From positions 1-64,000 of the forward strand of contig JAEETJ010000012.1 in the NCBI GenBank assembly GCA_016290295.1: a stretch of 64,000 nt of DNA. The letters run 5' to 3'. Shown here piece after piece: positions 52,654 through 61,601 of this stretch (the first letter of the stretch is position 1; each line of letters begins with the position of its first letter). Source of the DNA: Bacteroidales bacterium (GTDB taxonomy: Bacteria; Bacteroidota; Bacteroidia; Bacteroidales; WCHB1-69). The position numbers were made by a program, and so were the translations under genes. The notes beneath the pieces are model-generated. The model had not been told where the DNA came from. It saw nothing but the letters and a program-made list of their open reading frames with translations, and searched no databases.

Positions 52654-53886
52654 TTATTTCATCGCCTCTACCGCAGCTTTGATACGGCGGCAGGCCTCTT
52701 TCAGATTGGCCTCTGAGGTGGCGTATGACAGACGGATGCAGTTGTCATCACCGAAAGCGGAACCCTGTACCAATGCCACATTAGCATCATACAACAGGTA
52801 CATGCATAAGTCGGTTGAGTTCTCAATAGCCGTTTTCTTGTAGGTAGCGGCAAACTGGGAATCAGCAGGCACATTTTTGCCATACAAAGCCGACACATCA
52901 GGGAAGAAATAGAAAGCTCCCTGGGGCATACGCTGTTTGAAGCCTGGAATCTCATTCAACAATGCAAACACCATGTCACGACGTGCTTTGAAGGTATTAC
53001 GCATGTCGATGATGTCCTTGGAAGTGGTTGGATCCATCTCCATGGCTTTGAGAGTAGCACGTTGGGCAATAGAGCAAGTAGCCGAAGTCACCTGACCTTG
53101 CAGTTTCTTGCAAGCCTTGGCAATTTTCAGCGGAGCACCGATAAAACCAATACGCCAGCCAGTCATAGCAAAACCCTTAGCCACACCGTTAACCGTCACC
53201 ACCTGGTCTTTGACAAAGTCAAACTGGGCGATGCTTTCGTGCTTGCCCTGGAAGTTAATGTGCTCATAAATTTCGTCGGACATAACCACCACCTGAGGAT
53301 GTTCTTTCACCACTTCTGCCAAGCTACGCAATTCTTCTTTGCTATAAAGCATACCTGTCGGGTTAGAGGGGCTGCTGAACATGATGAGCTTAGTCTTGGG
53401 GGTGATGGCAGCTCTCAATTGGTCGGCAGTAATTTTGAAATCATTTTCCAATTTGGCAGGAATGAAAACGCATTTTCCACCGGCCACCTTGGCGATTTCG
53501 CGGTAGGACACCCAATAAGGAGTGGGAATAATCACCTCATCACCGGGGTTCACCAAAGCCATCACCACTTGATAAATGGACTGCTTGCCACCTGTAGAAA
53601 CCACAATCTGGTTGGTGTCGTAATCCAAGTTATTGTCTCTTTTGAACTTATGGCTGATAGCTTTCAACAAATCAGCGTAACCAGGAACTGGCGGATAGTG
53701 GGTGTAGTTGTCATCAATAGCCTGTTTGGCATATTCCTTCACACATTCCGGGGTGTTGAAATCCGGTTCACCAATACTCAGGCTGATAATGTCTTTGCCC
53801 TGTTCTTTCAGTTCGCGGGCAATCTGGGTCATCGCTAAGGTTTCCGATTCACCCATCGCTAAGATTCTGTCTGATAAAATTTCCAT
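52654..53886 (-). CDS. PLP aminotransferase, aspartate aminotransferase-like
   Basis: Class I aminotransferase of the AspB/PatB-like Ib subgroup, probably aspartate or aromatic aminotransferase. 410 residues. Features: SIGEPDFNTPECVKEYAKQA, YPPVPGYADLLKAIS, SPSNPTGMLYSKEEL, VVMSDEIYEHI and Schiff-base Lys in GVAKGFAMTGWRIGF (about Lys237). The second residue-binding Arg lies in the C-terminal CIRLSYATSE. It is the last gene on this strand before the convergent thpR. Confidence 0.95.
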   Translation of the reverse strand: MEILSDRILAMGESETLAMTQIARELKEQGKDIISLSIGEPDFNTPECVKEYAKQAIDDNYTHYPPVPGYADLLKAISHKFKRDNNLDYDTNQIVVSTGGKQSIYQVVMALVNPGDEVIIPTPYWVSYREIAKVAGGKCVFIPAKLENDFKITADQLRAAITPKTKLIMFSSPSNPTGMLYSKEELRSLAEVVKEHPQVVVMSDEIYEHINFQGKHESIAQFDFVKDQVVTVNGVAKGFAMTGWRIGFIGAPLKIAKACKKLQGQVTSATCSIAQRATLKAMEMDPTTSKDIIDMRNTFKARRDMVFALLNEIPGFKQRMPQGAFYFFPDVSALYGKNVPADSQFAATYKKTAIENSTDLCMYLLYDANVALVQGSAFGDDNCIRLSYATSEANLKEACRRIKAAVEAMK

Positions 53887-53964
53887 AGTGTTGTTGTTTA
53901 TTTTGTTATTGTTGTTGTTTTCAGAGGATTGTGTATAACGAGTTTAATGTCTTTAAGGACATTA

Positions 53965-54004
53965 AAGTAATTGTCAACTGTCAATTATCAACTGTCAACT
54001 TTAT
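53965..54004. repeat. Heptamer tract (AACTGTC) at the gph-like 3' end
   Basis: TTGTCAACTGTCAATTATCA then ACTGTCAACTTT. It supplies the last residues LTVDN and the stop of the HAD gene. Confidence 0.75.
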
Positions 54005-54637
54005 TAGTTCTGTCGGTTGTGCAATAATGTATTCCGCTTGGTGTTCGGTTAGTTCCTGAAGGTCGCGGTAGCCCCAGAGTGCTCCTACCGCTTTCAAGCC
54101 CGCACGATGTGCTGTGTCCATGTCCACACCGGTATCTCCCACATACAGAGAATCTTCTGCACTAACCCCAGCGATTTTTAAAATGTCAAACACAATCTGC
54201 GGATGAGGTTTCACCGGAATACCTTCTCTCTGCCCTATCACTGCTGTGAATTTAATGGTAGGGAAATAGTGCTCCATCAGCGGCATCATGGCCTTGTTCA
54301 CCTTATTCGAAGCTACTCCCAGCATTACACCTTGCTCCTGCAAAGCTTCCAAAGTCTCTACTATGCCAGGGTAAGGCACGGTTTTGTCTTCTTTATGGAT
54401 ATCATAATAGGCTACCATTTCCTGAAAAACCTGCTCCACAAAGTCCGGCTGCCTCTTGTCTTCTGGCAGAATGCGTTCCACCAATTTATGAATGCCATCG
54501 CCCACAAAATAGCGGTAGCTGTCCAACGGATGTTCCAGAAAACCATATTTCCGCAATAGATAATTGCAGGAATCCGCCAAATCCTCCAACGAATTGAGCA
54601 GCGTGCCATCCAAGTCGAAAATCACCAGTTTTATCAT
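53981..54637 (-). CDS. HAD-family phosphatase, phosphoglycolate phosphatase-like
   Basis: 218-residue HAD hydrolase of the Gph/PGMB group. Motif I FDLDGTLLNS (Asp9/Asp11), motif II GVASNKVNKAMM (Ser/Asn), motif III Lys in PVKPHPQIV and motif IV YVGDTGVDMDTA. The helical cap lies at about 17-85. Physiological substrate unclear: phosphoglycolate from DNA repair is the usual assignment. It overlaps rfbC by 4 bp, so the two are coupled. Confidence 0.88.
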   Translation of the reverse strand: MIKLVIFDLDGTLLNSLEDLADSCNYLLRKYGFLEHPLDSYRYFVGDGIHKLVERILPEDKRQPDFVEQVFQEMVAYYDIHKEDKTVPYPGIVETLEALQEQGVMLGVASNKVNKAMMPLMEHYFPTIKFTAVIGQREGIPVKPHPQIVFDILKIAGVSAEDSLYVGDTGVDMDTAHRAGLKAVGALWGYRDLQELTEHQAEYIIAQPTELIKLTVDN

Positions 54638-55182
54638 ATAGAGAAGGGAGAAATAAAATCTTTGAATCGAACACCTACCAAGTCTTTTTCTGAAATCACC
54701 GACGGATCAGTTTTCCAATCGATATTCAAATCCGGATCGTTGAATAATATCGATGCTTCTGAAGCTTTGTTATAGAAAGCCGCACATTTATAGGCGAAAA
54801 TCGTATCATCATCCAAAGCGACAAAACCATGGGCAAAGCCCGTAGGAATATAAAACTGCATGAAATTATCGTCACTTAATTCCACGGCATGGTGCTTTCC
54901 GTACGTCGGACTGCCTTTTCGGATATCCACTGCCACATCCAACACACGGCCTTTGATAACCCGTACCAATTTTGACTGTGCGTATGGTGGACACTGGAAA
55001 TGAAGGCCACGAATCACACCTTTTTTGGAAAAAGATTGGTTATCCTGCACAAAAACATCAGTGATTCCGGCATCTCTAAATCTTTTTTCATTATAATTCT
55101 CGAAAAAATAGCCCCGTTCGTCATAATATACGTCCGGTTTAACGAGCAGCAATCCTTCTATTTCAGTTTTAATTATTTCCAT
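54634..55182 (-). CDS. rfbC: dTDP-4-dehydrorhamnose 3,5-epimerase
   Basis: Epimerises dTDP-4-keto-6-deoxyglucose in dTDP-rhamnose synthesis. 182 residues. Family motifs DERGYFFENYNEKRF, DNQSFSKKGVIRGLHFQCPP (catalytic His), VLDVAVDIRKGSPTYGKHH and FYIPTGFAHGFVALDD. rfbA, rfbB and rfbD are absent from the window; the gene is separated from its pathway and coupled instead to the HAD phosphatase gene. Confidence 0.96.
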   Translation of the reverse strand: MEIIKTEIEGLLLVKPDVYYDERGYFFENYNEKRFRDAGITDVFVQDNQSFSKKGVIRGLHFQCPPYAQSKLVRVIKGRVLDVAVDIRKGSPTYGKHHAVELSDDNFMQFYIPTGFAHGFVALDDDTIFAYKCAAFYNKASEASILFNDPDLNIDWKTDPSVISEKDLVGVRFKDFISPFSI

Positions 55183-55199
55183 TTTCGTTTTTTGAATAA

Positions 55200-55290
55200 T
55201 AAGAGTTAAGAATTAAGAATGAAAATGAGTTATACGTTTTTTTGATTTTCAACTTTCAGTTTTCAGTTTTCAACTTTCAGTTTATTTAGT
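55200..55290. repeat. Heptamer tract (CAACTTT/CAGTTTT)
   Basis: GAGTTAAGAATTAAGAA units, then TTTCAACTTTCAGTTTTCAG heptamers running into the chloride channel stop. Confidence 0.75.
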
Positions 55291-57073
55291 CTTCCGATTC
55301 GGCAGCGATGAAATCACGATAGAGATTCAACACTTTGGCCTTGGAAAGAAAGCCAATGTAATCCCTCTCGTGCGTTATTACCGGCATATTAAAATTCTGC
55401 GTACGATTGAATTTCTCCAGCATTTCCTCCCCACTGTCAGTATCATATATAAATTCCTCGGGTTCTATCATCAAATCATCTACCAGCACTTTATCATATA
55501 GTTCCTGATTGAAAATCATGTCTCTATGGTCATCCATAACCAGCAGACCGGCAAACTTGTCGTTTTCATCTAACACCACAAACAAATTTCGTTTGCTTTG
55601 GGCGATATACTGCGTATATTCTCTCAAAGTGCTATGCAAGGGCAAAGTTGTGATATTGTAATCAATGATTTTACTCCAGTTAATCTTCTTTAAAGCGAAT
55701 TTATCCTTGTTATGTGTCTTCAAATGTCCTTTTTCTGCCAACTTTTTGGTATAAACAGAATATTTTTCGATAGGAGCCACGCACAAATACGAAATCAATG
55801 AGGTAATCATCAAAGGTATCAACAGGGAATAGCCAGCAGAAATCTCAGCAATGAGAAAGATGGAGGTCAATGGGGCGAGCATTACACCAGACATTACACC
55901 AGCCATGCCTGCCAGAACAAAATTGATATGCGGCAGATTGAAGCCTAAGTAATAATTGGCGATTTCTGCCACCAGATAGCCCGTGAAGGCTCCTACAAAC
56001 AAGGTGGGAGCAAACACACCGCCAATACCACCAGCAGCCGTGGTTACCGCGGTCGCTATGACTTTCAGAAAGACAATTAGCAACAGAAAGACTATCAGCA
56101 TCCAATGTCGTTGCGACAATAGGAATAAAGGTGAACGTTCAAAAAGATTCACCACATCGCCTTGCAAAAGCGCGTTGATGCTTTCATACCCCTCTCCAAA
56201 CAACACAGGCAGTAGCAGAATAAGTGCTCCTAAAACAACACCTCCAATGATGATTTTAAGCTGTATCCATTTGATTTTCTGAAAAATTCTTTCAATAAAA
56301 CGCAACAATCTCAAAAAATAAATGGAGATAAAGCCTGTCAATATACCCAACAAAATATAAAATGGAATGTTTTTCAGGAAAAAAGACTGGGTGCTGGCAA
56401 TATCGAAGGTCAAGGTATCCCCAAGAAACAGCAGGGAGAGCACTGTTCCGGTAGCTGCTGAAATCAGCAGGGGCAACAAGGCCGCACTAGTCAGGTCAAG
56501 CATCAATACCTCGATGGCAAACACAATGGCCATGATAGGCGCCTTGAAGATGGCTGCTACCGCCGCTGTGGAGCCACAGGCAAGCAAAAGCGTGGTACTT
56601 TTAGCATTGAGATTAAAAAGCCGCGCCACATTGGAACCAATAGCCGAACCAGTCAACACCATAGGTGCCTCCAGTCCCACTGAACCACCAAAACCGACGG
56701 TCAGCGTACTGGCTACCATTGAGGAATACATATTATGGCGGCGCAATTTACCCTCACTCTTGAAAATAGACTTCAACACGATAGAAACCCCGTGCCCAAT
56801 ATGGTCTTTGATAACTCTTCGGGTATAAATAACTGTCAGCACAATACCCACAATAGGGAATGCCAAATAAAAATAGTTGACCTGCGCATTAGGGAAGGTG
56901 TCATTCAACAAAGAGACTGTCAAGTGCATCAGATTCTTGACAATGATAGCCGCTGTAGCGCCAAAAATGCCCACAAAAAAACTCAGCACCAGGATGGTCA
57001 CCTGTATGCCCAGTTTTTGTTTCATCCACCTCCTGCAGTTAGAAAGAACCGATGCACCAAGTCTGTTTTTCAT
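55286..57073 (-). CDS. CLC chloride channel/antiporter with CBS domains
   Basis: Inner-membrane CLC protein, about 595 residues from the ATG at 57073 (the longer TTG at 57097 is unlikely). Ten or more helices carry the CLC signatures: GSVGLEAPMVLTGSAIGS (gate Glu in GLEAP, equivalent to GREGP), the GGIGGVFAPTLFVGAFTGY loop and an MLAPLTSIFLIAEI segment. The cytosolic C-terminal ~150 residues form a CBS pair (DYNITTLPLHSTLREYTQYI, PVITHERDYIGFLSKAKVLN). The gate Glu suggests H+/Cl- exchange. It follows the SAM-hydrolase-like gene by about 30 bp. Confidence 0.93.
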   Translation of the reverse strand: MKNRLGASVLSNCRRWMKQKLGIQVTILVLSFFVGIFGATAAIIVKNLMHLTVSLLNDTFPNAQVNYFYLAFPIVGIVLTVIYTRRVIKDHIGHGVSIVLKSIFKSEGKLRRHNMYSSMVASTLTVGFGGSVGLEAPMVLTGSAIGSNVARLFNLNAKSTTLLLACGSTAAVAAIFKAPIMAIVFAIEVLMLDLTSAALLPLLISAATGTVLSLLFLGDTLTFDIASTQSFFLKNIPFYILLGILTGFISIYFLRLLRFIERIFQKIKWIQLKIIIGGVVLGALILLLPVLFGEGYESINALLQGDVVNLFERSPLFLLSQRHWMLIVFLLLIVFLKVIATAVTTAAGGIGGVFAPTLFVGAFTGYLVAEIANYYLGFNLPHINFVLAGMAGVMSGVMLAPLTSIFLIAEISAGYSLLIPLMITSLISYLCVAPIEKYSVYTKKLAEKGHLKTHNKDKFALKKINWSKIIDYNITTLPLHSTLREYTQYIAQSKRNLFVVLDENDKFAGLLVMDDHRDMIFNQELYDKVLVDDLMIEPEEFIYDTDSGEEMLEKFNRTQNFNMPVITHERDYIGFLSKAKVLNLYRDFIAAESED

Positions 57074-57102
57074 GCGTAAGCTCTGTTGTTTCAGCAAATA
57101 TT

Positions 57103-57873
57103 CTAATAACGTATCTCGACTTTATCACCGATATGCAAATCCGCCAACACAGCGATACGACTGTTATTCAATGTCAATTCCATGTAACCCAACCTGTTAT
57201 CTGTGATATACACATCCTCCTCTTTCGGGTCGTAAAAATCATGGTAACGTGTCACTGTGATGTGTTTGATAGAGGACAAAATCAATGAGAAATTGCCCTT
57301 TTTCACTGCTTTCTTGAACATTTCCACAGGAATATCCGTAACTGCATTGCAGTTAGTATCGATATAGGCCACATGTCCCGTAATGATTCTGTTGACCGTA
57401 TCATGATCGGGACCGAGTTGTATTTTCCGGACAAAATTCTCATACGCTTGCGTATGTTCTTGCAGCTTGCCCTCAAAATGCAGTTGTGCCATCGTCACAC
57501 ACTTGTCCAACACAGTGCTGTTTTCATCCGGAAGATTCAGAGCCATGGTTTTTATTTCAGCATCATCACCAAACAACAACGAAAACACGCCATTGTCCTC
57601 ACCCATGAAAAAATGCTGGTCATATTCTACCATTACAGGCATAGACTGATGAGACAACGTAACCCCCGTCAAAATGATATGAAGAGTACCTTCGGGAAAA
57701 GATTTATAACTATTTTTCAGGATAAAGGCTGTTTGTTCCACACTAAAGCCATCCACAGCATGAGTGATATCTATGATATTGGCGTCTGGAATTGCCTTCC
57801 ACAATTGTCCCTTAAACATGGCCACATATGGGTCGCGCAGTTTCCAGTTGCTGATTAACGTAATGTTTTTCAT
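57103..57873 (-). CDS. SAM hydroxide adenosyltransferase-like protein (DUF62), variant site
   Basis: 256-residue protein of the DUF62/fluorinase-related family, whose known members hydrolyse S-adenosylmethionine to adenosine and methionine. Recognisable: RDPYVAMFKGQLW, IIDITHAVDGFSVEQTAFIL, FPEGTLHIIL, and MGEDNGVFSLL. Two key blocks differ. The usual LTDFG is ISNWK (Asp to Asn9), and the DPGVG block that carries a catalytic Asp is LTGVT. Binding to SAM or activity is thus doubtful, or changed. A C-terminal beta-barrel domain (GYMELTLNNSRIAVLADLHI) is present. -7 box at 57912-57919. Confidence 0.8.
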   Translation of the reverse strand: MKNITLISNWKLRDPYVAMFKGQLWKAIPDANIIDITHAVDGFSVEQTAFILKNSYKSFPEGTLHIILTGVTLSHQSMPVMVEYDQHFFMGEDNGVFSLLFGDDAEIKTMALNLPDENSTVLDKCVTMAQLHFEGKLQEHTQAYENFVRKIQLGPDHDTVNRIITGHVAYIDTNCNAVTDIPVEMFKKAVKKGNFSLILSSIKHITVTRYHDFYDPKEEDVYITDNRLGYMELTLNNSRIAVLADLHIGDKVEIRY

Positions 57874-57911
57874 TATCTTACGGGTGATTTCGAATATTTT
57901 ACAGTAATCTG

Positions 57912-57919
57912 CAAAGTTA
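57912..57919 (-). promoter_or_regulatory. -7 box for DUF62-CLC unit
   Basis: TAACTTTG followed by C on the minus strand, divergent from the SDR box. Confidence 0.6.
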
Positions 57920-57965
57920 GTATTTTTTTTTGGATTTCCGCCTGCTTTTTGAAAAATAAATTCAC

Positions 57966-57973
57966 TATTTTTG
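57966..57973 (+). promoter_or_regulatory. -7 box for SDR gene
   Basis: TATTTTTG followed by CA. It overlaps the codon at 57971, so that codon cannot be the start. Confidence 0.65.
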
Positions 57974-57994
57974 CATAGAAAAATGAATAGATTG

Positions 57995-58777
57995 ATGACA
58001 ACATCAAAAACATACGCATTAGTTACAGGTGCCAGCTCAGGTATAGGTTACCAATATGCCCGTATTCTGGCGGAAAAAGGATACAACCTCCTCATTGTCA
58101 GCAATGAAGCGGAAGCACTTGAAGAAAAAAAACAGGAGTTGGAACAGAACTATGAGGTGGACGTGAAAGCTCTGGTTCAAAACCTTGGAACCCCTGAGGC
58201 CGCCAAAGATTTGTACGATTGGTGCAAAACGCAAGAAATTGAGGTTGAGGTGCTTATCAATAATGCAGGGGTATATCACGACAAGGACTTTTTAGCCGAT
58301 ACTGCCGCTTTCAACGAGATGATTCTCAACTTGCATGTCACCACCCCTTCCATGCTCATTTACTATTTCGCCCAAGACATGGTGGAACGCCATAAAGGCT
58401 ACATCCTCAACATGAGTTCTGTCACCTCTGAGATTGCCGTGCAACGTTTGGCCACTTACAGTGCCACCAAAGCATATTTGAAAAACTTCTCCAGATGTGT
58501 GCATATTGAGCTGTATCATAAGGGAGTTTACGTCACCGCAGTCCGACCCGGAGCCGTTAATACAGGTCTATACAACATCAGCAACGGTGCCACTAAGGCG
58601 GGTATGATTATCGGCTATATTACCACCCCCGAAAGATTAGCCCGCAGAGGTATCCGTGCCCTTTTCAACAAGCGGGCACAGGTCACCCCTGGCTTCTGGA
58701 ATCATGTCCTGATATTTTTGGTCTCTTTGTTGCCGACCTGCCTATTACGACTCATCCGCCGGTGGCATATCTTTTAA
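57995..58777 (+). CDS. Short-chain dehydrogenase/reductase
   Basis: Classical SDR, about 260 residues from the ATG at 57995. Cofactor motif TGASSGIG (about 12-19), structural NNAG (INNAGVY), catalytic Ser in NMSSVTSE and YxxxK in TYSATKAYL. The C-terminus is hydrophobic (FWNHVLIFLVSLLPTCLLRL), suggesting membrane attachment, as in the 17-beta-HSD/retinol-type SDRs that act on lipids. No acidic residue follows the glycine motif in the usual place, so NADP use is possible. Substrate unknown. Converges with purD. Confidence 0.9.
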   Translation: MTTSKTYALVTGASSGIGYQYARILAEKGYNLLIVSNEAEALEEKKQELEQNYEVDVKALVQNLGTPEAAKDLYDWCKTQEIEVEVLINNAGVYHDKDFLADTAAFNEMILNLHVTTPSMLIYYFAQDMVERHKGYILNMSSVTSEIAVQRLATYSATKAYLKNFSRCVHIELYHKGVYVTAVRPGAVNTGLYNISNGATKAGMIIGYITTPERLARRGIRALFNKRAQVTPGFWNHVLIFLVSLLPTCLLRLIRRWHIF

Positions 58778-58841
58778 TGATTTCTGATTCTTTTTCCTTT
58801 AGAAACATTTTTCAGCCATAGAATTGCCATAGCACAAAAAA

Positions 58842-58868
58842 GGCTGCCATAATATGACAGCCCTACAA
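58842..58868. repeat. Palindrome GGCTGCCAT...ATGACAGCCCTACAA
   Basis: Hairpin of GGCTG(C)CAT/ATG(A)CAGCC between the convergent SDR and purD genes; on the minus strand it reads TTGTAGGGCTGTCA, matching the element at 27711-27737 in the opposite orientation. May also end transcription for both genes. Confidence 0.55.
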
Positions 58869-58903
58869 TTTTCAATTATCAATTGTTAACTGTTAATTGA
58901 TTG
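58869..58903. repeat. Heptamer tract at the purD 3' end
   Basis: TTTTCAATTATCAATTGTTA then ACTGTTAATTGATTG. It encodes the last residues SINS and the stop of purD. Confidence 0.7.
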
Positions 58904-60133
58904 ATGTCCAATATCATTGCGATAAAACAGCGCGTCGCTCTTGATTTTGCGAACTCCTTCATAGGCATCCGCTTTGGCATCCTGAATGGTGCGGCCACGG
59001 CCTACTACAAAGAGCACACGACCACCGGCGGTTACCCATTTGCCGTCTTTTTGTGCTGTGCCCATGTGGAATACCAGTTGTTTCACATCATCCAAACCGT
59101 CTATTGGCAAACCTTTCGGATAACTGCCAGGATAGCCTTTTGAGCTAAGCACCACGCCCAAAAAACAATCCTCGTAAAATTCCACTTTAGTTTCTTTGCC
59201 AGCTAACACATCCAAGATATGCTGCACTAAATCGCTTTTGATTTTCGGCAATACCACTTCGGTTTCGGGGTCACCAAAACGGGCATTAAACTCAATTACC
59301 TTCGGTCCGTTTTTCGTCAACATCAAGCCACCATACAACACCCCGCAGAAAGGTCTACCTTCGTCCACCATGGCGGCAGCTACTGGCTTCATGATTTTTT
59401 CAACAGCCTCATCTATAGCTGTTTGTGGAATTATCGTTACTGGTGAATAAGCCCCCATACCGCCCGTATTAGGTCCCTCATCACCGTCAAAAGCCCGTTT
59501 ATGGTCCTGTGCTATCACCAAGGGTACCACCTGACGACCATTCACCAAGGTCAGCAACGAAAATTCAGGACCTTCCAGATATTCTTCCATCACTACCTTG
59601 CCTTCACCAAATTTGGCATCCAAGAGCATATCGCGCAGTGCGGCATCGGCTTCTTCTGCAGACATGGCCACCACAACACCCTTGCCAGCTGCCAAACCAT
59701 CGTATTTGATAACGATGGGAGCACCTTTCTCATCCAGGTATTTCTTTGCAGCTTCATAATCCGAAAAAGTGGCGAAATCAGCGGTAGCCACATGATATTT
59801 CCGCATTAATTCCTTGGCAAACTCCTTGCTGGCCTCGATTTGGGCAGCCGCTTTCGTAGGACCAAAAACCTTGATATTATTCTTGATCAACTCATCGGCC
59901 AAGCCATTTTGAAGGGCTGCTTCAGGTCCGATAATCACCAAGTCAATGGCATTTTCCTTCGACCATTGCACAATAGCCGCATTGTCAGTTTCGTTGATGG
60001 GCACATTGACAAACTGTTGTCCGATACCAGCATTACCAGGAGCTACAAAAACCTGATCCACTAAATTTGACTGAGCCACTTTCCATGCTATCGCATGTTC
60101 ACGGCCACCTCTTCCGATGATTAAAATTTTCAT
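58886..60133 (-). CDS. purD: Phosphoribosylamine-glycine ligase
   Basis: Second step of purine synthesis, ATP-grasp enzyme. 415 residues. MKILIIGRGGREHAIAWKVA start, VAPGNAGI, GPEAALQNGLAD, ATP-grasp IVIKYDGLAAGKGVVVAMS and MEEYLEGPEFSLLTL, HKRAFDGDEGPNTGGMGAYS, and the metal ligands in VIEFNARFGDPETEVVLP. All catalytic blocks are present. Other pur genes are not adjacent. Confidence 0.97.
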   Translation of the reverse strand: MKILIIGRGGREHAIAWKVAQSNLVDQVFVAPGNAGIGQQFVNVPINETDNAAIVQWSKENAIDLVIIGPEAALQNGLADELIKNNIKVFGPTKAAAQIEASKEFAKELMRKYHVATADFATFSDYEAAKKYLDEKGAPIVIKYDGLAAGKGVVVAMSAEEADAALRDMLLDAKFGEGKVVMEEYLEGPEFSLLTLVNGRQVVPLVIAQDHKRAFDGDEGPNTGGMGAYSPVTIIPQTAIDEAVEKIMKPVAAAMVDEGRPFCGVLYGGLMLTKNGPKVIEFNARFGDPETEVVLPKIKSDLVQHILDVLAGKETKVEFYEDCFLGVVLSSKGYPGSYPKGLPIDGLDDVKQLVFHMGTAQKDGKWVTAGGRVLFVVGRGRTIQDAKADAYEGVRKIKSDALFYRNDIGHQSINS

Positions 60134-60225
60134 ATTGTGTTGTCGATTTAATTTTTTCTATAAAGCGATTGCGGTTTCACCGCAAAACCAAAGTTCTAAC
60201 TATTCTGTAATGAAAGAATTATAAT

Positions 60226-61587
60226 TTATTTATACTGAATACGATAGGCGTCATAGCGTGCCATCACCTCCTTGGCATATTTGATGGAATGGTTTCCTGG
60301 ATAATAACCGCAACGCACAACGGGGTCATTATAATATTCTTTCTGGGATTTCAGGCCCAGATATTTGAAGATATTTTGCCAGGTATCAACACTGTCCTTC
60401 TCGTATTTTGAACATAGAGCCATGGCATCCTGTAGGTGTCCGCTACCGGCATTATAAGCTGCGGCGGTCACATACAAACGATCTTCTTCATTAGGAATAC
60501 CAAGGTATTTTTTGTATAAAGAATAAATGTGTTTGATGCCGCCTCTGATCTGTTCTTCTACCGAAGAAGTATCTGTAATTCCATAATTTAGCGCTGTTTC
60601 AGGCATGAGTTGCATGATACCGAAGCTGCCACCCACTCCCACTAAGTCCGTGTTGAATTTTGTCTCCTGGAAAATAATGGAGGACACAAAACGCCAGTCC
60701 AAATCGTAGGGTTTGCAATGTTTCTTGATGATAGCGTCATATTCGGAGATGGAACCCCGATTGCTCTTGCCAAAAGAATGCCGGATAACATGAGAACTTG
60801 TGCTATGATAACGCTGGCACAGTGCCGCATACTTTTTTGTGCGTTTAAATTGGTCTATCCAATTGTTGATACTGTCATTCAGCATTGGGTTATTGGGATT
60901 CAGCACCCATTCCCTGTTAAAATCACTGCCAATACGCCCCACAATTTTCAAATTGGGATAAAAGGGCAGCAAGGTAACCGCCAAATTATAGTCAGAAGCA
61001 ATAAAATCGCATTTTTTTTCAGCCAAAAGCTCAAAAAGGTCCTCAGTACTCTGATGTTCAGAATATATCAGTTCCCATTTTGCCGAATGACTGACATCCA
61101 CCAAGGTGACATCCACAGGAAACTGGGCAGGGATATGCACTTCATTGATGGTGGTATCATTAATCTTCGTGTTTTTTCGAGAAATGAGTATAGGATACGA
61201 ATAGGAATGTGGCTCTGAAAAATTCAAATATTGGGCGAAAATCTGACTTTTGTTCACATCCATCGCTACCAAGTCATAATCATTGGTAAAACAGGAATAG
61301 AAAGCATTTTCAGGATCGCTTTCAACCGTGATCACGATTTTTTTATCAAGATCCTTAGCCATCTGTTTCAGCATATCATACTGAAAACCGATAGGGGAAC
61401 CTCTATAAACAAAATAATCGGAAGCATGGTAAAAAAGCAGTGCATGAATCGTGTCATGACTGTTTTCGATAGGTACATCCATAGAAGTATGAGTCTTTTC
61501 ACTATTCCCATACTTATGGAAAAGCAGGATGCACCAAGCAGCGCAAAGGATTATAAAAATAATATAACTGACACTACCTTTTTTCAA
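60226..61587 (-). CDS. MltF-like membrane-bound lytic transglycosylase
   Basis: Peptidoglycan-cleaving enzyme with two domains in 453 residues. A single N-terminal hydrophobic segment (about 7-23) is followed by a periplasmic solute-binding-like domain (about 47-265; GFQYDMLKQMAKDL, VNKSQIFAQYLNFSEP) and a C-terminal SLT domain. The SLT Glu is Glu308 in SSIIFQETKFNT, with SFGIMQLMPETA and AAYNAGSGHLQDA further on. The only start giving the membrane anchor is a TTG at 61587, 14 bp after the lipoprotein stop; the first internal ATG would delete the anchor. Confidence 0.9.
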   Translation of the reverse strand: MKKGSVSYIIFIILCAAWCILLFHKYGNSEKTHTSMDVPIENSHDTIHALLFYHASDYFVYRGSPIGFQYDMLKQMAKDLDKKIVITVESDPENAFYSCFTNDYDLVAMDVNKSQIFAQYLNFSEPHSYSYPILISRKNTKINDTTINEVHIPAQFPVDVTLVDVSHSAKWELIYSEHQSTEDLFELLAEKKCDFIASDYNLAVTLLPFYPNLKIVGRIGSDFNREWVLNPNNPMLNDSINNWIDQFKRTKKYAALCQRYHSTSSHVIRHSFGKSNRGSISEYDAIIKKHCKPYDLDWRFVSSIIFQETKFNTDLVGVGGSFGIMQLMPETALNYGITDTSSVEEQIRGGIKHIYSLYKKYLGIPNEEDRLYVTAAAYNAGSGHLQDAMALCSKYEKDSVDTWQNIFKYLGLKSQKEYYNDPVVRCGYYPGNHSIKYAKEVMARYDAYRIQYK

Positions 61588-61601
61588 AGGGCAAGTTTTC
61601 G

